Part shown: piece after piece, positions 1 through 8,233 of the stretch
Layout: each line of letters begins with the position of its first letter
Numbering within the stretch: the first letter of the stretch is position 1
NCBI GenBank assembly: GCA_905234145.1
Contig: CAJOGK010000001.1
Coordinates: forward strand, 62,001-126,000
Origin: an uncultured Prevotella sp.
GTDB taxonomy: Bacteria > Bacteroidota > Bacteroidia > Bacteroidales > Bacteroidaceae
Direction of reading: 5' to 3'
Length of the DNA: 64,000 nt
Program-made: the position numbers and the translations under genes
The notes under the pieces: generated by a model
Database searches by the model: none
Seen by the model: the letters and a program-made list of their open reading frames with translations, nothing else
What the model was told of the DNA's origin: nothing

Positions 1-1
1 G

Positions 2-142
2 AAATTTGTAGTTGCTTATGGGCATGAAACCATCAAGATTTGGGATTACCCTCTGTTACAGAATCTAATAGATCGTACTAACTCTCTTTTCCGAAATCGC
101 AAACTAACCGAAGAGGAAAAGGACATATTCCATTTGGAATAG
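2..142 (+). CDS. C-terminal end of a TIR-WD40-type protein (cut by window edge)
   Basis: An open frame enters from the left edge and stops at TAG 140-142, giving 46 residues. The last WD40 blade is visible as ETIKIWDYPLLQ, followed by a short tail ending EEEKDIFHLE. The full-length TIR-WD40 protein at 14376-17009 ends the same way (TIRIWNFPSLQ, then SEERKIYYLD), so this is very likely the tail of a paralogue whose N-terminal TIR lies outside the window. The catalytic part cannot be seen. A broken TIR fragment follows within 10 bases. Confidence 0.75.
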   Translation, partial: KFVVAYGHETIKIWDYPLLQNLIDRTNSLFRNRKLTEEEKDIFHLE

Positions 143-148
143 AGTCTG

Positions 149-276
149 ACAGGGTAAAACAAAACAAAGATTATTTCGCATTTATAAGTTACAAACGTGA
201 GGATATTGAATGAACTATATGGGTACAACATGAGTTGGAGCATTATCATCTGCCTGAGCAGATAAAACAGGCATAG
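149..276 (+). pseudogene. TIR-domain fragment with internal stop and deletion
   Basis: Frame translation gives KDYFAFISYKREDIE, a TGA stop at the place of a conserved Trp (208-213 region), then IWVQHELEHYHLP followed directly by EQIKQA and a TAG stop at 274-276. Compared with the intact TIR at 3475-5685, the sequence jumps from HLP to EQIRQA, so about 30 residues are missing, and everything after this point, including the catalytic Glu helix, is absent. There is no clear ATG. It is a dead relic of a TIR gene. Its 3' end falls at the same codon as that of the truncated TIR at 12238-12450. Confidence 0.8.
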
Positions 277-335
277 TGATAGAACCAGACTCTTAAATGA
301 CTCTTTATTATGATAGTCAATGATTAAAACGAAAT

Positions 336-629
336 ATGATGAAACAAGTAAAGTACACACCGCAGCCTATTGACACTACGGATGTCAAGCTGCCAGAGGA
401 ATTAGAACAATTGGTAGAGCAGATGTCAAAGAACGTACATGAGGTATGGGCCGAGACTCGTATCAAGCAAGGATGGAAGTATGGCGAGCAACGCAATGAT
501 GATTTGAAAACTCATCCATGCCTTGTACCGTACGAGGATCTTCCAGAAGTTGAAAAAGAGTACGACCGCAATACTTCTATCGGCACACTAAAGCTGATTA
601 TGAAGCTTGGATTCAAAATTAGTAAGTGA
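336..629 (+). CDS. small stand-alone RyR-domain protein
   Basis: 97 residues. The middle and C-terminal part (about 28-92) is a RyR domain: VHEVWAETRIKQGW, then KYGEQRNDDLKTHPCLVPY and EKEYDRNT. The same layout is found at the C-terminus of the minus-strand protein at 8234-9214 and in the decayed copy at 24314-24458. RyR domains are the repeated modules of animal ryanodine receptors, and the ligand of the bacterial versions is not established. The protein has no signal peptide or membrane segment and is probably cytosolic. Start is the first ATG of ATGATG. It lies 26 bases ahead of the lipoprotein gene and may share a transcript with it. Confidence 0.75.
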   Translation: MMKQVKYTPQPIDTTDVKLPEELEQLVEQMSKNVHEVWAETRIKQGWKYGEQRNDDLKTHPCLVPYEDLPEVEKEYDRNTSIGTLKLIMKLGFKISK

Positions 630-655
630 TTTTGAGATCAAAATGATTATAACGT

Positions 656-1054
656 ATGAAAAAGTATTTCTATTTGATGGTTGTGTTGGTCTTTGTGAGT
701 TGCTCACAGATGGATCTGCCAGAGAAGGAAGTAATGTCAGTAGTCCCAGAGCATGAAGCGTCTGATTGGTCAGTAGAGCGAGTGTATTTTATGGATAGAG
801 GAAATAGAATGATTGCTCGCGTGAACAGAGAAGATCTTGGCGGGGAATGGTATTTCTACAGGTCTATAGACAAAGGTGAACAGGTAATGATGTCTGCTAT
901 CTCAGACCAGTTGTTTCGAAAAGATGTCAGCGAGTATCCTTGCATCACCTCGACCTTTAAGTTTGCAGATGATGTCTATCGAATCCATCGGTATGATGGC
1001 AAACAATCAAGGTATTCTCAATATTATTTCTTGATTATTTCCAAGAAAAAGTGA
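656..1054 (+). CDS. small predicted lipoprotein of unknown function
   Basis: 132 residues. The N-terminus (MKKYFYLMVVLVFVSCS) is a short positively charged, hydrophobic signal peptide followed by Cys16, which suits lipoprotein processing, although the residue at -3 is Phe rather than Leu. The mature part is hydrophilic, rich in aromatic and basic residues, and ends in KKK. I do not recognise a family. A lipoprotein between the RyR gene and the MscS-like gene would put an envelope component in this neighbourhood. Function is unknown. Confidence 0.6.
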   Translation: MKKYFYLMVVLVFVSCSQMDLPEKEVMSVVPEHEASDWSVERVYFMDRGNRMIARVNREDLGGEWYFYRSIDKGEQVMMSAISDQLFRKDVSEYPCITSTFKFADDVYRIHRYDGKQSRYSQYYFLIISKKK

Positions 1055-1141
1055 GGAGTTAGACATCTTTTTGTGCTTTGCACTTACTGGGTGTTTTATG
1101 CAGTTGATAGACTCTATTTTGGAAATTTTTCTATGAAAAAC

Positions 1142-1173
1142 TTGTTTGTTTCAATTATTCTTTGTATTTTTGC
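1142..1173 (+). promoter_or_regulatory. Bacteroidota-type promoter for the MscS-RyR-TIR operon
   Basis: TATTTTTGC at 1165-1173 matches the -7 pattern TAnnTTTG, and a TTG at 1142-1144 lies 20 nt upstream as a weak -33. It falls exactly at the longest possible ORF start (1162), so the true translation start must be downstream, at ATG 1258. A small hairpin (ACCCTT, three bases, AAGGGT) lies in the leader near 1196-1211. Confidence 0.5.
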
Positions 1174-1257
1174 AACATCTCCAAGAATTTGATACACCCT
1201 TGCAAAGGGTTGCATGATGGTTCTTATTTAAAATTTAACTTAGAGGACTTAATCACA

Positions 1258-2355
1258 ATGTATAAAATAATCAGAAGTAAATATCTGGCTTCAGAGTCTC
1301 TGCTTAAGCAGATTGTTGGGGCTGTTTTTGAGCATTGGCAGCTTCTGTGGGTACTGTTACTTTTGTTAATTGCCCCATTGCTGACTATGTGGGTAGCACC
1401 TAACATTTTCAATGTTATTATTAATAATTTCTGGTATCAGTTGGCATTCCTAACCATTTTGGTAATGCTAGCGATAGCTGTATGTCGTAAATTGACTGAC
1501 ATCTTTAGTCTACGCAAAAAAGAAATTTGTATTACCTGGTGTCAGATGTCCATTTTGATAGCCGTTGGTATATGGATTATTGGTTTTATGATTATTTTCA
1601 ATACCAAGAGTCATCCCCGTTATGCAGCAGCTCTTGCAGTTATTGGAACATTGACAGCATGGATTTTTCAGGATACAATAAAGGGAGTCGTAGCCTTTAC
1701 TCATTTACGGCTCAATCATCAATTATGCATTGGAGACTGGATAAAAGTTCCTAAATACAATGTAGACGGTGTTGTAACGCGTGTTTCTTTAACGAACGTG
1801 ACCCTTTACAACTGGGATACGACGACGGCATCCATTCCTACAAGTGTCTTGCATTCTGATTATTTCGTAAATCTTCAAAAGATGAGGGATGGTAAAACCT
1901 ACGGGCGCCGAATGTACAAAACGTTTATTTTTGATACAGGTTGGTTCCATTTGTTGTCCGCTGAGGAGGCAGAAGAATTGAGATCGTCAGAAGATATTGT
2001 GAGGTATCTGCCCAAAGAAGAGATTAAAGAAGGCATGCTAAACGCACAGTTATTCAGGTTGTACTTGTTTCATTGGTTGATGAATAATCCGCATATATCC
2101 CAGCAACCGAGCCTTATCGTCCGTTGGATGGAACAAGTTGAATTTGGCATGCCTTTGCAAGTTTATGCTTTCATCACCGATACTGCCTTGTCTTCGTTTG
2201 AATGGCGACAATCTCAAATCATCGAGCATATTTTTATGTCAATTGATTGGTTTGGTCTTCGCCTGTATCAGAGTCCATCCAGCTACGATGTCAGCAATAG
2301 TAATATCCACTTAACGGATAAGGCTGCAACTTACAGAAAGGAGGATAATCTATGA
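1258..2355 (+). CDS. MscS-family (YbdG-like) membrane channel
   Basis: 365 residues from ATG 1258, chosen because the longer frame starts inside the promoter. Hydrophobic helices occur at about residues 25-60, 65-85 and 100-125, then the pore-helix/beta region: TAWIFQDTIKGVVAF, HQLCIGDWIKV, DGVVTRVSLTNVTLYNWD and ASIPTSVL. This is the MscS core arrangement, closest in style to the YbdG/MscM branch. MscS channels open under membrane tension and pass ions and small solutes. The stop overlaps the next start by 4 bases (2352-2355), so it is translationally coupled to a Rossmann-RyR protein. That coupling suggests a ligand-gated channel. Family confident, gating role inferred. Confidence 0.8.
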   Translation: MYKIIRSKYLASESLLKQIVGAVFEHWQLLWVLLLLLIAPLLTMWVAPNIFNVIINNFWYQLAFLTILVMLAIAVCRKLTDIFSLRKKEICITWCQMSILIAVGIWIIGFMIIFNTKSHPRYAAALAVIGTLTAWIFQDTIKGVVAFTHLRLNHQLCIGDWIKVPKYNVDGVVTRVSLTNVTLYNWDTTTASIPTSVLHSDYFVNLQKMRDGKTYGRRMYKTFIFDTGWFHLLSAEEAEELRSSEDIVRYLPKEEIKEGMLNAQLFRLYLFHWLMNNPHISQQPSLIVRWMEQVEFGMPLQVYAFITDTALSSFEWRQSQIIEHIFMSIDWFGLRLYQSPSSYDVSNSNIHLTDKAATYRKEDNL

Positions 2356-3482
2356 GTGAGATGAGAGAAAAACCGTTCGAATATTTAAGGAGAAGAGAGA
2401 ATGGATCAAAGTTCGAGGACGAAGTTGTTAAGAACTGGTATATCGCCAGAGCCTTCATCTTGGACAAATTAAGCAACATCGCTTTTAAGCCCAATTCAAA
2501 TGAGCATCTGCATGTTGTGGTTACGGATGATTGTCCGTTGATGTTATATATTGTTAGGCAGGTAGCTCTTTCTGCCCACTACATAAACTATGATGAAGAG
2601 AATGAATACGAATCTCTTAGAAATCGGACGGTTATCACGTTGGTAAGCAAAAATCCAGACATTAAGAGGGAATTAGAGAAGGAAGAGTATCTCTGTAATC
2701 TTCCTAAATATTGCAAATATAAGGAAGGTAATTCTAAGTCTCAACATGAAGACTCATACATTGACATAGAGATACAGGTTGTATCGGAATTATCCGATGC
2801 AGACAAGTTAAACTGTACTTTTGTCCTGAATAAAGAAGATGTGGAGGCCTTTTGCAAACAGAAGGCGGAAAGAGGAGAGGATATCTATAGTATAGATACG
2901 AGAAAGGCTGTATATGCAAGCAAGATGTATAGTTTAGGTGCAGTTATAGAAAATTTACCAGCAGAAGATATTCATTGCACCAGTCGATACCTCATGGCAC
3001 TGAATGTTTTTCAATATAGCAAGTTGAGAGATAAGCCTACACCTCTAATGGATGAGAGCATTTGTAATAACCAAAGCAGAGTGAAAGAAAGGCTTTCCAA
3101 TCTTTTCTGCTCTGATTGTTTTGAATCGCGATGTTTGAGTATTCTTTTATGTAGTAATGGTGATACCAAAAAGGAAAGAAAAATATGGGAAGACAACAAT
3201 AGAGTTTTGTCAAGAAGCGAACATGCACGTTGGGTTGTTGAAAAACTAATCATGGGTTATAGTCCATTAAGCGAGGAGCAGCGTTTCAAGGATGAAAGTT
3301 TGTTTTACGACAATAAGAAAAAGACGTTATATCGTAAAGCTTTGAAAAATGATTCCAAGAATCCTTCCCACATAGATTTGTGTTCTTATGCAGATTTGCG
3401 ACGAGTCAACCCAGCAGATCTGAAGTATGACAGTTTCCTAATGCTTGCGATCCCCATAATACTAAAAAAGGTAAATGAATAA
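2352..3482 (+). CDS. soluble Rossmann-like (RCK-type) protein with C-terminal RyR domain
   Basis: 376 residues. Residues about 48-180 read as a nucleotide-binding fold of the TrkA-N/RCK kind (HLHVVVTDDCPLMLYIVRQV, then RTVITLVSKNP), although the glycine loop is poorly kept. The C-terminal part (about 275-370) carries a RyR-like signature: SEHARWVVEKLIMGY followed further on by HIDLCSYADLRRV. The same two regions in the same order form the cytosolic part of the channel at 22232-24310 (HLVIVGTSNFG, then VEHDRWNVEKLLLGY). No membrane segment is present. Overlaps the MscS-like gene by 4 bases and the TIR gene by 8 bases. It is probably the regulatory subunit of the channel. Confidence 0.7.
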   Translation: MSEMREKPFEYLRRRENGSKFEDEVVKNWYIARAFILDKLSNIAFKPNSNEHLHVVVTDDCPLMLYIVRQVALSAHYINYDEENEYESLRNRTVITLVSKNPDIKRELEKEEYLCNLPKYCKYKEGNSKSQHEDSYIDIEIQVVSELSDADKLNCTFVLNKEDVEAFCKQKAERGEDIYSIDTRKAVYASKMYSLGAVIENLPAEDIHCTSRYLMALNVFQYSKLRDKPTPLMDESICNNQSRVKERLSNLFCSDCFESRCLSILLCSNGDTKKERKIWEDNNRVLSRSEHARWVVEKLIMGYSPLSEEQRFKDESLFYDNKKKTLYRKALKNDSKNPSHIDLCSYADLRRVNPADLKYDSFLMLAIPIILKKVNE

Positions 3483-5685
3483 TTTGATTGACGGCAGGTA
3501 TCAGTATTTTGCGTTTATCAGCTATAAACGGGAGGATGAACGTTGGGCAAAGTGGCTACAGCATGAACTGGAGCATTACAATTTGCCGTCCAATCTAAAC
3601 GGTAGGACGGATTTGCCAAAGGAAATCCGTCCCGTATTTAGGGACACCTCAGAACTGACACCAGGAAATTTGCCAGAGCAGATACGTCAGGCTCTTGAGA
3701 TGTCGAAATATCTCATTGTCGTATGTTCGCCCCGTTCGGCTAAATCTGAATGGGTAAACAAGGAGATAGAGTATTTTATCTCCATAGGTAGAACAAGAAA
3801 TGTTATCCCCTTTATCGTCGATGGCAAAGCGTTCTCAAAAGATATTTTTGAGGAATGTTTCCCTTTGGCTCTCCGAAAACTGCCACAGGAACAGGAACTA
3901 CTTGGCGCCAATATCAACGAGATGGGGCGCGATGCGGCTGCGGTGAAAGTAGTAGCACGGATGTTCGATATTCGTTTTGATGAGTTATGGCAACGACACG
4001 AGCGAGAAAAGAAAAGACGCAGAATAATTCTCATAGCATCTGTGGCGCTTTTTGTTATAGCTGTTGTCGGAGTCGCTTTCTGGATGTACCTTCAACGGCA
4101 GGAAACCTTGCGCGCCAACTGGAAGATGATGGAGAATCAGGCGCGTATGGTGGCAGAAAAGTCTAAAGAGGAAGTGAAACAAGGCCATACCTATGATGCC
4201 ATCATAGCATTACTTGAGTTGTTGCCAGATGATGGAAGCCGTCCTTTTGTGCCTGAACTGGAAGAGGCCCTGCGCACAGCATACGATTCATTGAGGTCGC
4301 ATCGGTGGAATGTGAGATATTTCAATCGGAGTTATGACCTGATGACATTTGCAGGCGATGATAGATATATTGTTTGCGAGGACGACTCTTTAGTTGACAT
4401 CTACGAATCCAAGAACTTGCACAAGACTGCGGAGTTTAAAATGCCGGAAAACTTGCGCGGCTTGCCTTCATTCCTTTCTTCTGCATGCGACTCTATTTTT
4501 GTAATGGATACCCTATGTGTTTGGTGTTATTCTATTCCAACAGAGAAACTCATCAAGAAAATGGACTATACTGAGACTACTCTTGACATGTGCATGAATG
4601 CCTGTTGCGATATTATAGGTTACCAGGAATGGCCTTGGATAAAAAGGTGGATGAAAAATAAGGGAATCCCTGATAACGTTGTCATAAGGGGATATAATCC
4701 ACGTAAACAGCTCTTGCTCTATAGTCAGGAAGTTGAAAACACAGAATTCGATATCCAAAGTTATTATATGCTCTATGATTGTAAAAAAGGTAAAATTGCA
4801 AAGGTTTTAGATAATCATGGGAAACCCTTTAGTGCTAATGCGTGGATAGATATAACTAGCACTTCTTTTTCGCCTGACGGCGGTAAACTTGCTATTGCAT
4901 ACATGAATGGAAAAGGGATAATACTTGATTTGGATGATTATTCAGAAGTTCCTTTTGATTGTGGAAATAGTGATGACTGCGCGCATTATTCTAATGTTTT
5001 GACATATGGGCGCAATGGCCAGATTCTTCATACGTCAATTTATGATTCATTTAAAATCTTCGATGGAAATTCACTTGCTCTTGTCGATTCTGTTCCCTCA
5101 TTCTTCTCTGATGCGAAGTCTGGGGAGATGAATTCCGCAGGCAATATCTGTATGATAGGAGATACAGACGATTGTTTTGTGTGGTATCTAAATGAAAAAG
5201 ATTCAAGCAAGGATGTGCATGGCAGATTTATAGAAATAAACAAACCAGAGGATAATTTAATCAGTAATAGGTTCAATATTTTTAATGATGAAGATGGTGC
5301 CCTTTGTTTTGAGGACAGAAAAGGTGAATACAAGTCATGGAGAAAGATTGAAAAAGGAAAGTATTTGGAAATAAAGGGTTACTTCCAAGATTATCAGTAT
5401 ATGGTAGTAACCAAAGGCGGTTTCAGAGATGCTCAGTATGGCTCTGAGGTCATAGATGTTGTTACAGGAACAACGGTATACCATTTTCCTTCAGACATAT
5501 ATTATGTTGATCATGTATATTATAACAGTGAGTCGGAACAAATGACTATAGGTAATTCCGATGGGCCATTCCTAGACAGTATAATAGATTTCCCGTCTTT
5601 TAAGAAATTGGTTGACTTATGCAAAAAGGCTACCGAAGGTATGGAACTTTCTAATAATTCTAGAAGATTATTCTATTTAGACTAA
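3475..5685 (+). CDS. TIR-transmembrane-propeller protein
   Basis: 736 residues. TIR domain at about 10-168 (YFAFISYKREDE, then FRDTSEL, SKYLIVVCSPRSAKSEW, NVIPFIVDG). The candidate catalytic glutamate is E97 in SEWVNKEIEYF. A single membrane helix follows at about 184-206 (IILIASVALFVIAVVGVAFW), then a region of about 500 residues with degenerate beta-propeller strands (FSPDGGKLAIAYMNGKG is one clear blade). The C-terminus is RRLFYLD, a tail shared with the other TIR-propeller proteins here. Bacterial TIR domains often cleave NAD. The propeller probably senses a trigger on the other side of, or next to, the membrane. Third gene of the MscS-RyR-TIR set, start overlapping the previous stop. Confidence 0.85.
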   Translation: MNNLIDGRYQYFAFISYKREDERWAKWLQHELEHYNLPSNLNGRTDLPKEIRPVFRDTSELTPGNLPEQIRQALEMSKYLIVVCSPRSAKSEWVNKEIEYFISIGRTRNVIPFIVDGKAFSKDIFEECFPLALRKLPQEQELLGANINEMGRDAAAVKVVARMFDIRFDELWQRHEREKKRRRIILIASVALFVIAVVGVAFWMYLQRQETLRANWKMMENQARMVAEKSKEEVKQGHTYDAIIALLELLPDDGSRPFVPELEEALRTAYDSLRSHRWNVRYFNRSYDLMTFAGDDRYIVCEDDSLVDIYESKNLHKTAEFKMPENLRGLPSFLSSACDSIFVMDTLCVWCYSIPTEKLIKKMDYTETTLDMCMNACCDIIGYQEWPWIKRWMKNKGIPDNVVIRGYNPRKQLLLYSQEVENTEFDIQSYYMLYDCKKGKIAKVLDNHGKPFSANAWIDITSTSFSPDGGKLAIAYMNGKGIILDLDDYSEVPFDCGNSDDCAHYSNVLTYGRNGQILHTSIYDSFKIFDGNSLALVDSVPSFFSDAKSGEMNSAGNICMIGDTDDCFVWYLNEKDSSKDVHGRFIEINKPEDNLISNRFNIFNDEDGALCFEDRKGEYKSWRKIEKGKYLEIKGYFQDYQYMVVTKGGFRDAQYGSEVIDVVTGTTVYHFPSDIYYVDHVYYNSESEQMTIGNSDGPFLDSIIDFPSFKKLVDLCKKATEGMELSNNSRRLFYLD

Positions 5686-5725
5686 AAACAGCAAGATATT
5701 ATATAAATCTAAAAAACAAGTTATT

Positions 5726-5950
5726 ATGTTTACGGTAAAAGTTATTGAAAGAAGTACTGGCAAACCAGCGTATTACAAGAAGGTGGCAGTTATTTTTAAA
5801 GGATTCTTTCGTGGTGCGACGAAAGATGTCTATACAGACAGAGACGGTGAGGCGCATTTTGATTATGACAATGGAAATGGCACCATCTATGTACAAGGCG
5901 AAAACGTCTATGAAGGTGAGATAAGCGGACGCAAGATTATCTATATTTGA
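5726..5950 (+). CDS. small Ig-like (carboxypeptidase-regulatory-like) beta-sandwich protein
   Basis: 74 residues, no signal peptide. The pattern VKVIERSTGKPAYYKKVAV, then TDRDGEAHFDYDNGNGTIYV is typical of the small beta-sandwich fold found in carboxypeptidase regulatory-like and Big domains. It sits 41 bases after the TIR-propeller gene and 9 bases before the PARP-like gene, so it is probably cotranscribed with both. It may be a binding adaptor within the module. Fold moderately sure, role unknown. Confidence 0.55.
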   Translation: MFTVKVIERSTGKPAYYKKVAVIFKGFFRGATKDVYTDRDGEAHFDYDNGNGTIYVQGENVYEGEISGRKIIYI

Positions 5951-5959
5951 TGAGACTGT

Positions 5960-7006
5960 ATGGACAATGATATTGTAGAACTGGGATTATGGGCTGTAGC
6001 CATTGTGGTTGGTCTCATAGTTCTCAGGTTCCTATTACGTAGTTGTGTGCATGTGCTGGAAATATTTTATTATATGTTTTTCAGGGCACTGTCTTTCCTT
6101 TTCAGTTTTCTGAATGGGCTACAGCGTCACTTGTCAAAACCCTGGCGGGCGCTTTACAAGAAGCATCATGGCTCTGATGGAATAAACAAGTTCATGCGAG
6201 GATTTTGGACAATCATAAAGATCCCGCTTTATGTTGTCCTAACCCCTCTTCGATTTGTAAATGCGGTATTCTACAATATTGTTGTTCATAGTAGTTTTGA
6301 GTTCTTCAATTATCTTTCGGAAATTATAGATCCAACCTCAAAGAAAGAAGGAGGTTTTAACTTTGTCACATGGACATTGTTGATGCCGCTGAGGATAATC
6401 AAGTATGGCTGGCATTACCTGCTTTCATTAATAGAATGTATCATTTGGACGGTTATCGATACGATCATACCGGCTCTCACTCTCTATCACGGAACCAGCC
6501 ATGAAGCCAGTGAGAGTATTTGTCAAAGCCCGGGACGCATAGGAGCCAAAGACTGGTATAGTGGCGTCTGGAATGTAGGTGGAGGTAATTTTGCTGGCAA
6601 CGGCATCTATTTTGCTCCTGTACGAAGGACATCAGAGCATTATGCCAGATTTAATACTAATAAATCCTTGATAATCTGTCGCGTTTCATTGGGAAAAGTT
6701 ATAGACCTTGGTATGGCACCGAAGTATGTATATAACCAATGTGGGTCTTCAAATGCTTTAGAGGCTACAAATTGGGGATTAAAGAATGGATACACAACTG
6801 GTGAATGGTGGCGAAGTGACGAAGGGTGGTGGGAATATTGTATGTACGACTGGCAAAATCGCTATAATTCCAGTTGGAGGATAAGACCGTTATATGTAGA
6901 GGATCTCAACAACAATCTTATTCTTCGTATTCCTGGAGGAATGGCACATTGGCTTTTCAGGAAAATGGTTATCAAGGATCTCAAAGAATCTATTTTTGGA
7001 AAATAA
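5960..7006 (+). CDS. membrane-anchored PARP-like ADP-ribosyltransferase
   Basis: 348 residues. The N-terminal half is membrane-embedded, with hydrophobic stretches at about 8-30, 32-52, 82-110 and 136-170. The C-terminal half has the three hallmark parts of a PARP-type ART: LYHGTS (His177), GNGIYFAP with SEHYA (Tyr217), and WWEYCMYD (Glu292), i.e. an H-Y-E triad in the right order. Such enzymes move ADP-ribose from NAD to proteins, nucleic acids or small molecules. Length and membrane fusion differ from classic PARPs. It lies between two TIR genes, and its end overlaps an alternative TTG start of the next gene. Motif evidence is strong; the target is unknown. Confidence 0.8.
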   Translation: MDNDIVELGLWAVAIVVGLIVLRFLLRSCVHVLEIFYYMFFRALSFLFSFLNGLQRHLSKPWRALYKKHHGSDGINKFMRGFWTIIKIPLYVVLTPLRFVNAVFYNIVVHSSFEFFNYLSEIIDPTSKKEGGFNFVTWTLLMPLRIIKYGWHYLLSLIECIIWTVIDTIIPALTLYHGTSHEASESICQSPGRIGAKDWYSGVWNVGGGNFAGNGIYFAPVRRTSEHYARFNTNKSLIICRVSLGKVIDLGMAPKYVYNQCGSSNALEATNWGLKNGYTTGEWWRSDEGWWEYCMYDWQNRYNSSWRIRPLYVEDLNNNLILRIPGGMAHWLFRKMVIKDLKESIFGK

Positions 7007-7013
7007 AGCTATT

Positions 7014-8225
7014 ATGGATGAATTAAAAACAAAATACGACGTATTTATAAGTTATTCGAGAAAAGACACGGAGATTGCTGACAAGATTTGTCAGGTTTTT
7101 GACAAAGTGGGAATTACCTATTTCATTGACCGACAAGGAATTGGTGGCGGTATGGAGTTCCCAGCAGTGCTAGCAAAAGCAATCAAAGAAGCAACGGTGT
7201 TCCTTTTCTTGGCTAGCAAGAATTCCTATGCATCCAAATTTACGCAAAGTGAGATCGTTTATGCATTTAATAAGAAGCAAAAGCAAAATATCATTCCGTA
7301 TATCATTGATGGTAGCACTATGCCCGATGAATTAGAGTTCACTTTTTCTGCTATTAATTGGAGACGGATGGATAGTCACCCAATAGATACTGTTTTGGTA
7401 AACGATATTCTTTTCAAAGTTGGGAAGCAAAGAAAAATAGGTGATGAGAACGGACTGCCGAAAGATTCCGGGAGTAACGATGACAAGCATCAAAAAGCAA
7501 ATTCTTATGCCAGACTTATAGAAAAGTATTTTACCAATAGTAACTTCTCCGGAAAACATTTGGCCTGGATTGTATTGGCTTATTCTATATTGTTGTTCAT
7601 AGTGATGGCAATCCTCAGCAAGAACTATATCCAGACTCATTACTCTACTGTTGAGAATGTTGTAATGATTTCTATTGTTACTTTTCTCCTATTCACAGTA
7701 GTAGGCATTGTTCGTCCGGCAAGTATAGCACTTCATAATAGAAAAGAAGTTCTTAAATTCTATTTATCATCTGCCATTATTTCATTTGCGTCTTTGTTAT
7801 TTCTTACAGGTAATAAGAATGTCATGAAGTCACCCGACAATGAAATCCAACAACTTGATTCGATCCGAAACGCGAATGAACAAGGATTGCCAAACCTCCA
7901 TTTTGAGAATGGAGCATATTTTTACAAAGGCACTTTTGTTGACGAGGACCAAATACCATATCCAGTAGAAATCCAATTCACGTATTCAAACGGACAATTA
8001 TCTAATTGTATCTACCACAATGTAACAATCAAAGGTAAATTGAAGATGGAAGGAGCAATTATCAATGATTCTCTTCGATTAAAGGGCAAAGCCGGAAGTC
8101 ATGACTTTTCAATTGTGTTAGGCTGCAAGGATACTTCCCAGTATCTTGAAGGTTACGCACTAGATGAAGAAAAGAGACTTGAGGTTTCATTAAAGAGTAC
8201 ACTGCCATCGAACAAGGACAAGTAA
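7014..8225 (+). CDS. TIR-domain membrane protein
   Basis: 403 residues from ATG 7014; the longer frame begins with TTG at 6996 inside the previous gene. TIR domain at the N-terminus (YDVFISYSRKDTEIADKI, then TYFIDRQGI, ATVFLFLASKNSY, QNIIPYIIDG). The likely catalytic Glu is in FTQSEIVYAF. Three hydrophobic helices follow (LAWIVLAYSILLFIVMAI, MISIVTFLLFTVVGIV, SSAIISFASLLFLTG), then a soluble tail of about 120 residues with a repeated MORN-like feel (FENGAYFYKGTFVDE, MEGAIINDSLRLKG). It follows the PARP-like gene directly, so two NAD-using domains are side by side. NADase activity is inferred from the family. Confidence 0.8.
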   Translation: MDELKTKYDVFISYSRKDTEIADKICQVFDKVGITYFIDRQGIGGGMEFPAVLAKAIKEATVFLFLASKNSYASKFTQSEIVYAFNKKQKQNIIPYIIDGSTMPDELEFTFSAINWRRMDSHPIDTVLVNDILFKVGKQRKIGDENGLPKDSGSNDDKHQKANSYARLIEKYFTNSNFSGKHLAWIVLAYSILLFIVMAILSKNYIQTHYSTVENVVMISIVTFLLFTVVGIVRPASIALHNRKEVLKFYLSSAIISFASLLFLTGNKNVMKSPDNEIQQLDSIRNANEQGLPNLHFENGAYFYKGTFVDEDQIPYPVEIQFTYSNGQLSNCIYHNVTIKGKLKMEGAIINDSLRLKGKAGSHDFSIVLGCKDTSQYLEGYALDEEKRLEVSLKSTLPSNKDK

Positions 8226-8233
8226 CAATATTT

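Noticed and set aside
46-360. Minus-strand 104-codon frame at the left edge
   Set aside because: It lies antisense to the WD40 tail and the TIR relic, both of which are supported by homology; no promoter or family.
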